A stretch of 18,657 bases of DNA from Bacillota bacterium. GTDB lineage: Bacteria; Bacillota; Clostridia; Oscillospirales; Oscillospiraceae. Where the stretch lies: NCBI GenBank assembly GCA_023395775.1, contig JAEWYA010000102.1, forward strand, positions 1-18,657, written 5' to 3'. The notes under the pieces were generated by a model. The model saw only the letters and a list, made by a program, of their open reading frames with translations, was not told the DNA's origin and made no database searches. The position numbers and the translations under genes were made by a program. Positions 12,881-18,657 of this stretch are shown piece after piece; within the stretch, counting starts at the first letter, position 1; each line of letters starts with the position of its first letter.

Positions 12881-12916
12881 AACAGCCCTGACTTTTAAGC
12901 CAGGGCTGTTTATTTT
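12881..12916 (+). terminator. Rho-independent terminator after the 59-aa gene
   Basis: A perfect 10-bp stem AACAGCCCTG/CAGGGCTGTT (12881-12890 with 12901-12910) with a 10-base loop is followed by TATTTT. Confidence 0.8.
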
Positions 12917-13107
12917 GCGTGCCCTTGCGCTGCAGCGGCTACCCTTTTCGCGCGTTTTGACGGCATAGGGCTTTTCAGCATTTTGCCTGGAAAATTTGCC
13001 TTTTTTTCGACGTGGTGGTAAAATTAACCTGCACCCGTAGTTTTCTCCCGACCACGGCGTCCAAACATACAAAATGCGGGAGAGTAAAGAAAGGGGTCAT
13101 TTTTACA

Positions 13108-13785
13108 ATGAAAATAAACGGTTTGAAAGGCTTTATCGCCGGAGTACTCACCACGCTCCTGCTGGTCTCCTCCATTTGCATGGCGGGAGCCTCAGTGGCA
13201 AATATTCAGAAAACGTTGGAATATAAGAATATTCAGGTTTCGCTGGACGGTAAAAAGCTGGATTTGAAGGACGCAACGGGCAATGCCGTGGAGCCGTTCA
13301 TGTTGGACGGGACCAATTATCTTCCTGTCCGGGCGCTGGCTGAGGCGTTGGGGCTGGACGTCTCCTGGGATGGAAGTGCCAACACGGTGGTGCTGAAGAC
13401 CGCCGGGGCGAAAACGGAGGAAACGCCTGCAACGGAAAAGCTGGTGTACGATCAGAACAACGTAAAAATCTACTATCTGGGCATCACTGCCGGGTCTTCG
13501 TCTCTGGGCGGATCCAATATCAATCTGCGGATTGAAAACAATTCCAGCAAGGGCATCATGGTGCAGGTACGGGACTTCTCTGTCAATGGCTTCATGACTG
13601 ACAGTATCTTTTCCTGCGAGGTCGCCGCGGGAAAAAAGGCCAACAGCGACATCAAACTCTATCAGAGTGCGCTGGATCAGAACAGCATCACCAAGATCAC
13701 CGATGTGGAACTGAAATTCAAGGTCATCACCTCCAGCGACTGGACGGATTCCACGGAGAGCAAAACCATCAGCATTAGCGTCTGA
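13108..13785 (+). CDS. Secreted protein with copper amine oxidase-like N-terminal (stalk) domain (225 aa)
   Basis: ATG 13108 follows AAGAAAGGGG, about 11 bases upstream. Residues 1-32 form a signal peptide: basic start MKINGLKGF, hydrophobic core AGVLTTLLLVSSICMAGAS. Residues about 40-98 carry the stalk-domain signature (VSLDGKKLDL, then FMLDGTNYLPVRALAEALGL, SWDGSANTVVL), as in PF07833-type domains of Clostridia. The remaining 110 residues form a beta-rich domain of unknown type (VQVRDFSVNGF, VELKFKVI). The protein is probably exported and cell-surface associated. The stalk domain is a structural module, and no copper enzyme activity is implied. The gene stands alone. Confidence 0.82.
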   Translation: MKINGLKGFIAGVLTTLLLVSSICMAGASVANIQKTLEYKNIQVSLDGKKLDLKDATGNAVEPFMLDGTNYLPVRALAEALGLDVSWDGSANTVVLKTAGAKTEETPATEKLVYDQNNVKIYYLGITAGSSSLGGSNINLRIENNSSKGIMVQVRDFSVNGFMTDSIFSCEVAAGKKANSDIKLYQSALDQNSITKITDVELKFKVITSSDWTDSTESKTISISV

Positions 13786-13863
13786 GTATTCCACTGCTGA
13801 TTGTAATTTTAGCAAAATTTGGTTACACTTTTTTGCCATATTTGAAGATATTTCCAATGTATC

Positions 13864-13892
13864 TTGTAAAGTCAGCAGCAGACTGCTATAAT
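13864..13892 (+). promoter_or_regulatory. Promoter of the chemotaxis receptor gene
   Basis: TTGTAA (13864-13869) and a perfect TATAAT (13887-13892) are 17 bases apart. Transcription would start near 13900, leaving a 5' leader of about 185 bases before the start codon at 14085. No known riboswitch was recognised in that leader, although it has GC-rich stems such as CTGCCGC/GCGGCG. Confidence 0.7.
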
Positions 13893-14084
13893 AAGCGACG
13901 GTGGTCAGTTCTGCTGCCGCACGAATGGTTGAGGGGCTGTCTTTGCGGCGGCGCGCAGAGAAAATTGAAATTGCCCTGTTGTTCTATGTGATTTTCTTTC
14001 ACCCTCGGCTCCGTGGCATCTGAAGAGAACACGGCGCATAGATGGATCGGCGGGCATGTTTCATCATGAAAGGGCGCAGAAGAG

Positions 14085-16175
14085 ATGAAGAATTTGCAAG
14101 AGAAAGAACCTATAAAGAATTTCAATCTCAAGAGCATCATGGCAACCGAACAAAAAACGTCCACCGGAAATTTGGCAGTCAGGTCCCCCGGCAGGAAAAA
14201 GGGCTTCGGCATTCAGGCAAAGCTGCTGGCGGCCCTGATCCCCATCATTATCGTGGTGATTGGGGGTATCGTGATCGCGGTCCAGTCGGCCACCTCCAAG
14301 ATTCTGCTGGAAAAAGGCAACTCCCTTCTGGAGGCCAACACCAACAGCGTGGTCAACTTGGTCCAGGCCTGGATGAACGACATTACCTCCACGCTGGACG
14401 CGGAGCGGGACACACTGGAGTACATGTCCATGACGCCGGAGGAGGAGCTTGCCTATATCCGGCACACCGCCGGTATCAACAGCGCCATTCCGGACGGTAT
14501 CTATTATGGTACCACCACCGGGGGATTCCTTCATGGCAGCTGGGTCCCCGATGCCGGCTATGACCCCCGCGAAAGAGTCTGGTATCAGGCGGGGCTGAAC
14601 TCCAACAGCTTTGTCTTCGGCTCCCCCTATCTGGACGCCATCACGGGGAACAACGTGATCTTCGCCGCCGCCGCCCTGCACTATAAGAACGGCGGCACCC
14701 GCGGCGTGGCCGCGGCGGACATCCAGCTGACCGCCATCTCCGACATCGTTAAGCAGGTACAGATTGAGCAGACCGGCAGTACGCTGCTGGTGGACAGCGG
14801 TACCGGCATGATCATCGGGCACAAGGACGACACCGTGACGGGCACGCTTTTGACCGACCACGCCGACGATCCCCTCTATTCCCAGTTGGCCCAGTGGCTC
14901 GGCAGCGAAACATACGGCCTGCAGACCTGTTCGTCCGGCAACGGGCAGATGTGTCTGGATCTGCAGCAGGTCCCCGGGTGCGGGTGGATCGCGGTGTCCT
15001 ATGTTCCAAAAGCCGAGATTGTGCAGGATCTGACTGCTTTGACCACCCTGCTCTCCATCATTGCCGTCATTGCCATTGCGGTCATGATTGTACTGGTCTT
15101 TGTTTTCATCCGCCGGATGGTCGTCGTCCCTGTGAAAAAATTGGACGGCGTTGCCCGCCGCATTGCCGACGGCGATCTGACCGCCAAGCTGGATTACCGG
15201 TCCGGTGATGAGTTTGGCGCTCTGTCCGCCAACTTCGGCAAAACCGTGGACCGACTCCACGATTATGTGGATTATATCAGCGAGATCGCCGCCGTTCTGG
15301 GCGAGATTGCCAAGGGCAATCTCACCTTTACCCTCACCCGCGAGTATGTGGGTGAGTTTGCCCGAATCAAGGCGGCGCTTGAAAATATCTCCGTCTCTCT
15401 GAATCAAACGATGGCTCAGATCAATCAGGCTTCCGATCAGGTTTCCGTGGGTGCAAGCCAGCTCTCTGCCGGGGCGCAGACTCTCTCTCAGGGTGCATCG
15501 GAGCAGGCCTCCGCCGTGGAGGAGCTTTCTGCTACCATCGAAGATCTGTCTCAGCAGGTACGCGCCAATGCCGCCGACTGTCGTAAGACCAGCGGCGATG
15601 TGGACGCGGCGGCGGACCGCGTCTCTGAAAGCAACGAGCGCATGCAGCAGCTAATCTCCGCCATGAGCGACATCAACGAGCAGTCCCAGCAGATCAGCCG
15701 GATTATCAAATCCATCGACGACATAGCATTCCAGACCAACATCCTGGCCTTGAACGCCGCCATTGAAGCTGCCCGGGCCGGAAACGCCGGACGCGGCTTC
15801 GCCGTGGTGGCGGATGAAGTGCGAAATCTGGCCTCTAAATCCGCCGAGGCCGCCAAGGGTACGGCAGACCTGATTCAGGCCTCCACAGATGCCGTTCAGC
15901 GCGGCAGCGCGCTGGCGGACGAAACCGCCGCGTCCCTTCGCTCCACGGTGGAGGACATCAAGTCCGTCACTCAAGCTGTGGACCAGATCGCACAGTCCTC
16001 CGACAGACAATCCCACTCCATTGACCAGGTCTCTCAGGGCGTTGAGCAGATTTCCCGGGTGGTGCAGACCAACAGCGCCACGGCGGAGGAAACCGCCGCA
16101 TCCAGCGAGGAGCTGTCCGCTCAGGCTCAGACGCTCCGGGATCTGGTGAACCGCTTCCAGTTGAAGGGCAACTGA
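14085..16175 (+). CDS. Methyl-accepting chemotaxis protein with dCache sensor (696 aa)
   Basis: A first membrane segment (about 47-68) is followed by an extracellular dCache-type sensor (about 75-310) and a second membrane segment (about 318-343). Then come a HAMP domain (about 343-395), a second HAMP-like segment (about 400-440) and the signalling domain. The signalling hairpin tip is clear at about 544-590 (IDDIAFQTNILALNAAIEAA, GRGFAVVADEVRNLA). The sensor has YDPRERVWYQAG (159-170), PYLDA (181-185) and D212, which resembles the amino-acid-binding motif of dCache_1 domains; amino acid sensing is thus a reasonable inference. There is no C-terminal CheR-binding pentapeptide. ATG 14085 is used; ATG 14139 would remove 18 residues. 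Its own promoter and a terminator make it monocistronic. Confidence 0.93.
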   Translation: MKNLQEKEPIKNFNLKSIMATEQKTSTGNLAVRSPGRKKGFGIQAKLLAALIPIIIVVIGGIVIAVQSATSKILLEKGNSLLEANTNSVVNLVQAWMNDITSTLDAERDTLEYMSMTPEEELAYIRHTAGINSAIPDGIYYGTTTGGFLHGSWVPDAGYDPRERVWYQAGLNSNSFVFGSPYLDAITGNNVIFAAAALHYKNGGTRGVAAADIQLTAISDIVKQVQIEQTGSTLLVDSGTGMIIGHKDDTVTGTLLTDHADDPLYSQLAQWLGSETYGLQTCSSGNGQMCLDLQQVPGCGWIAVSYVPKAEIVQDLTALTTLLSIIAVIAIAVMIVLVFVFIRRMVVVPVKKLDGVARRIADGDLTAKLDYRSGDEFGALSANFGKTVDRLHDYVDYISEIAAVLGEIAKGNLTFTLTREYVGEFARIKAALENISVSLNQTMAQINQASDQVSVGASQLSAGAQTLSQGASEQASAVEELSATIEDLSQQVRANAADCRKTSGDVDAAADRVSESNERMQQLISAMSDINEQSQQISRIIKSIDDIAFQTNILALNAAIEAARAGNAGRGFAVVADEVRNLASKSAEAAKGTADLIQASTDAVQRGSALADETAASLRSTVEDIKSVTQAVDQIAQSSDRQSHSIDQVSQGVEQISRVVQTNSATAEETAASSEELSAQAQTLRDLVNRFQLKGN

Positions 16176-16200
16176 TTTGTTTTTCTGTATTGCATACCAA

Positions 16201-16240
16201 AAGAGTCGCCGGGACCTTCGTTCCGGCGGCTCTTTCTTTC
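16201..16240 (+). terminator. Strong terminator after the chemotaxis receptor gene
   Basis: A 14-bp stem (16201-16214 with 16221-16234, two G-U pairs) with loop CCTTCG is followed by a T-rich tail TCTTTCTG. The flanking A and T runs may let it also stop the minus-strand VOC transcript that ends at 16244. Confidence 0.85.
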
Positions 16241-16243
16241 TGT

Positions 16244-16702
16244 TCACTTCAGCAGGCGGCGAATCATTCCCGGCGGCACGTCCATTCTCTTTGCAATGCC
16301 CTCCTCCGTCAATCCCGCATCCCGGAACCGGCGGGCGACCGCCGCCAGAGGTTCCGCCACCTCGATCACATGCCGGTCCGGGTCGTACAGCCGCACGGCC
16401 CGCTGTCCCCAGCGGTGTTCAATCGGCGGGTGCACCAACTCCGCGCCCTCCAGCTCTTTCAGGAACGCATCATAGTCCTCCGCCTCGAAATAGAGCTCGG
16501 AGACATTGCCTCCATACGTCAAATCGGATGGCTTTCGGTCAATAAAGTCCAGCCAGCTTTCCTCGGACTGAAGGGAAATACCGCCGGTAAGCGTCACATT
16601 TGCTCCAAAATCGGCGGTTTTGCGCAGTCCCAGCACCTTTTGATAGAATTCCAGCGACTGTTGCAGGTCCTTCACCACCAGCAGCGGACTTTTATATTGC
16701 AT
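16244..16702 (-). CDS. VOC-family (glyoxalase/bleomycin resistance-like) protein (152 aa)
   Basis: The start at 16702 is chosen because GGGAGGGTGAGG lies just upstream and MQYKSPLLVVKDLQQSLEFY begins with the usual first strand and helix of a VOC fold. ATG 16738 would overlap the spoIIR stop (ATGA) but adds 12 residues with no structural need. Residues 1-118 form the paired beta-alpha-beta-beta-beta modules, ending RLYDPDRHVIEVAEPL. The last 30 residues (FRDAGLTEEGIAKRMDVPPG, then MIRRLLK) look like a small helix-turn-helix tail. The family covers metal-dependent isomerases, dioxygenases and drug-binding proteins; this member's substrate is unknown. It is last in the minus-strand cluster. Confidence 0.82.
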   Translation of the reverse strand: MQYKSPLLVVKDLQQSLEFYQKVLGLRKTADFGANVTLTGGISLQSEESWLDFIDRKPSDLTYGGNVSELYFEAEDYDAFLKELEGAELVHPPIEHRWGQRAVRLYDPDRHVIEVAEPLAAVARRFRDAGLTEEGIAKRMDVPPGMIRRLLK

Positions 16703-16734
16703 TCTGACCTCACCCTCCCAAGCTTCCCCGCGTG

Positions 16735-17373
16735 TCATGAGAATTTTTCTTTCAGCGCTTCCCAAATCTCGATGGACTTAAATTTCAGGACATAGCCGCT
16801 CCCGTCCTCCGTGATGAGATTCACGTCGTCACCGCTCAGACCGGCGGACATGGCGGTTTCCGCCAGGTCGGTTGTCGAGGCGGTACACAGGGGCGGAAAC
16901 ACCACGCACCACCAATTGTGCCCCTCTCCCGCGCCGATGACTACCCGCAGCGCCAGATAATCTCCGGCGGGGAGGGTAAAATCGTCGTATTCCCGGGTGG
17001 GGAAAGCGGTCTCAGCCAACTCCGCCGTGACGGGATAGTCGTACCCCTGGGCGGCAATTTCCTCTGCCGCAAGACGCTGAAGCTCCGGCAGTTCGGAGCG
17101 CAGCGCGGCTTCCGCCTCTGTCCGGTCTTTCGACTGCTCCAAAATTTCCGTGGCCCGGTCCAGAATCCTGTCCCGTACCTGCAGCTTCAGCGCCTGATCC
17201 TCCTCCGAATCGGAGTTTGCCAGAATATGCAGCCGCACCACCCGGTCCGCCAGCTCCTGCTGGCGGTGAAGCGCGGTCGTCCCCCAGATCAGCGCCACGG
17301 CCAGTCCGATTCCCAGCGCGATCTCCAAAACACGGCGCGCTTTGTGGGTGCGCCGCTCCTTTGTCTTTTCCAT
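16735..17373 (-). CDS. spoIIR: Stage II sporulation protein R
   Basis: The 212-aa protein has a membrane or signal segment at about residues 16-34 and then the hallmark RLHILANSDSEEDQALKLQV, later GEGHNWWCVVFPPLC, both typical of SpoIIR. In Bacillus subtilis SpoIIR is made in the forespore under sigma-F, exported to the intermembrane space, and triggers SpoIIGA to process pro-sigma-E in the mother cell. Its presence shows the host belongs to a spore-forming lineage. ATG 17373 follows AAAAGGACGG. It lies 91 bases after ispE; no convincing sigma-F promoter could be read in that gap, although a forespore promoter is expected. A 12-bp palindrome GGCCAATTGGCC is at 17421-17432. Confidence 0.93.
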   Translation of the reverse strand: MEKTKERRTHKARRVLEIALGIGLAVALIWGTTALHRQQELADRVVRLHILANSDSEEDQALKLQVRDRILDRATEILEQSKDRTEAEAALRSELPELQRLAAEEIAAQGYDYPVTAELAETAFPTREYDDFTLPAGDYLALRVVIGAGEGHNWWCVVFPPLCTASTTDLAETAMSAGLSGDDVNLITEDGSGYVLKFKSIEIWEALKEKFS

Positions 17374-17464
17374 GCCGTTTCCGTCCTTTTCCGTTCCCGC
17401 CCAAGGGTGGGAGATGTACGGGCCAATTGGCCTCTGGGAAAAGTTTAGACAGAAACGAAAAAAT

Positions 17465-18331
17465 TCATACCTCCTGCAAAGGCCGAGTCAAAAACGTCCG
17501 GGGATAAAGCGGACGCAGCTCCTCAAAAGCCCGTCGGGCGCCTTCGTGACCTTGGAACAGCCCGAACACCGTGGGACCGGAACCGGTCATCAGCGCATTC
17601 TCCGCGCCGCAGCGGCACAGCCGCGCTTTGATGTCCCGAACCGTCTCCGACTCCTGCGGCGTCAGCACTTCTTCAAACACATTGGCCATCTGCGCGGCCA
17701 CAGCGCTCAAATCCCCGCTGAGCAGGGCGGCATACATGGCAGCGTGGTCCGGCCGTAAGCGCAGCTTCTCCGCTTGCACCCTCCCGAACAGCTCCGGCGT
17801 GGATAGGCCAAACTCCGGCTTGCACACCACAATCTGGCAGGGCGGCATTCCCGGCCAGTCCGTCAGCCGTTCTCCCCTGCTCTCCGCCAGAGCAGTACCG
17901 CCCCGGACGCAGTAGGGTACGTCGCTGCCGACCCGCTCCCCCATGACCTCCAAATGGCGGGCTGTCAGCTCCGGACGCAGCAGTTTCCGCAGCGCCCGCA
18001 GTACTGCCGCCGCGTCGGAGCTACCGCCGGCCATGCCCGCCTGAGACGGAATGTGCTTTTCAATGGTGATTTCCACCCCCGGCGCCAGCCCGGTCGAGTT
18101 GAAAAACGTCCGTGCTGCCTTCCCTGCCAGATTGTCTTCGCCCTCAGGCAGATCCGTTCCGGGGACACGGACATGGATCTTTCCGTCGTCCCGCAGGCGC
18201 ACCGTCAAATCGTCGCACAGGTCCACGGAGATCATCACCATTTTCAAGTCGTGATAGCCGTCCTCCCGCCGGCGGAGAATGTCCAGCGTCAGGTTCAGCT
18301 TTGCCGGGGCGATCAGTTTCAGTTCGTTCAT
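17465..18331 (-). CDS. ispE: 4-diphosphocytidyl-2-C-methyl-D-erythritol kinase
   Basis: The 288-aa protein is a GHMP kinase: APAKLNLTLDI at residues 9-19 (with the family's conserved lysine), the ATP-binding glycine-rich loop PSQAGMAGGSSDAAA at about 94-108, and the C-terminal MTGSGPTVFGLF. It phosphorylates 4-diphosphocytidyl-2-C-methyl-D-erythritol, the fourth step of the MEP pathway to isoprenoids, in the cytoplasm. Its length is normal. Its start overlaps the stop of the upstream SLOG-like gene as ATGA, so they are translationally coupled. A GGAGG lies near the start within the upstream gene. The identification is firm. Confidence 0.95.
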   Translation of the reverse strand: MNELKLIAPAKLNLTLDILRRREDGYHDLKMVMISVDLCDDLTVRLRDDGKIHVRVPGTDLPEGEDNLAGKAARTFFNSTGLAPGVEITIEKHIPSQAGMAGGSSDAAAVLRALRKLLRPELTARHLEVMGERVGSDVPYCVRGGTALAESRGERLTDWPGMPPCQIVVCKPEFGLSTPELFGRVQAEKLRLRPDHAAMYAALLSGDLSAVAAQMANVFEEVLTPQESETVRDIKARLCRCGAENALMTGSGPTVFGLFQGHEGARRAFEELRPLYPRTFLTRPLQEV

Positions 18332-18657
18332 TGAGTTTCCTCCGTAATGGGCAGGTCCACCACATCCAGACCCCGCCGCATGGCGTATTCCATGGTATAA
18401 CGGGTACCGCCGGAGCTGCCGTCGAACATGGCGATCAGGAGCGACGCATGGTCCACCATGTACCGATCCCGGCGCTGCATACAGCTGGGGCTGTATGCGG
18501 CGGAGACCATGGTCTCATAGTCGCACCGCCCCAAAAGCCGCCGGTACCGCGACCGCTCCGTCTCCGGCCAGGCTTCCGCCTGGGTGGGGCAGGGCAGCGC
18601 AGCCTCCACCGTGACCTCCGGATGACGGGCCTTTAATTCCAGCACACACTCGCAGGC
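18328..18657 (-). CDS. SLOG-family (DUF1273-like) protein, C-terminal part (5' end outside window)
   Basis: The minus-strand frame is open to the right edge, so the N-terminus is missing. The 109 visible residues contain ALPCPTQAEAWPETERSRY and RDRYMVDHASLLIAMFDGSS, followed by GGTRYTMEYAMRRGLDV. This is the pattern of the DUF1273/YpsA branch of the SLOG superfamily, whose members have a Rossmann-like fold thought to bind nucleotide ligands. The biochemical function is unknown. Its stop overlaps the ispE start. Confidence 0.75.
   Translation of the reverse strand, partial: ACECVLELKARHPEVTVEAALPCPTQAEAWPETERSRYRRLLGRCDYETMVSAAYSPSCMQRRDRYMVDHASLLIAMFDGSSGGTRYTMEYAMRRGLDVVDLPITEETQ

Noticed and set aside
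13786..13835. Terminator after the stalk-domain protein
   Set aside because: The AT-rich stem (ATTTT-AGC-AAAAT) with a later T-run is weak and bulged; not called as a feature.
14064..15407. 447-codon minus-strand open frame opposite the chemotaxis receptor
   Set aside because: The + strand clearly encodes the receptor; the minus-strand frame is a by-product of GC-rich codon use and has no domain.

Overview
The window looks like part of a GC-rich, spore-forming member of the Clostridia, probably an Oscillospiraceae-type gut Firmicute. Two things point there: a chromosomal segment with spoIIR (a sporulation gene), ispE (MEP isoprenoid pathway) and a methyl-accepting chemotaxis protein, and an integrated element whose gene set (Cys-rich VLP, MobC, CD1845-like, relaxase, Cys-rich KTR, large serine recombinase) is typical of gut Firmicutes conjugative or mobilizable elements. 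The taxon is inferred from protein style and base composition, not from a marker search.

Positions 1 to about 11,970 are the right-hand part of an integrative element; its left end lies outside the window. Backbone, left to right on the + strand: the tail of a Cys-rich VLP protein (2-232), three accessory genes of unknown role (394-1350, 1360-1959, 1971-2150), MobC (2147-2494), a small CD1845-like membrane protein (2655-2948), a MOBP-type relaxase (3047-4450) and a candidate oriT (4520-4600). Next comes a visibly more AT-rich cargo block (about 4,640-8,600): an XRE repressor on the minus strand, then a TetR regulator, an ABC ATPase and two ABC-2 permeases, tightly packed like an efflux or resistance operon, followed by a Cys-rich KTR mini-protein. 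The backbone resumes with a sigma-70-like factor (8987-9409), a strongly structured non-coding stretch, two small ORFs and the large serine recombinase (10364-11968), which ends directly against the terminator of a tRNA-Ala gene.

The most striking unexplained structure is a palindrome (core GGGACA-CTT-TGTCCC) present six times, always between backbone genes, in both orientations, and never inside the cargo. Two copies bracket the cargo. Other notable signals are an ACG codon where the relaxase start is expected, a 14-bp hairpin that runs into the ribosome binding site of the sigma factor, a tandem-stem RNA candidate at about 9447-9711, a two-site TetR operator around a near-consensus promoter, and a truncated tRNA-Ala copy next to the intact one.

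Positions from about 12,000 to the end are chromosomal: tRNA-Ala(GGC) on the minus strand with a strong promoter about 200 bp upstream, a 59-aa protein, a secreted stalk-domain protein, a methyl-accepting chemotaxis protein with its own promoter, and a minus-strand cluster of a SLOG-like protein (partial), ispE, spoIIR and a VOC-family protein.
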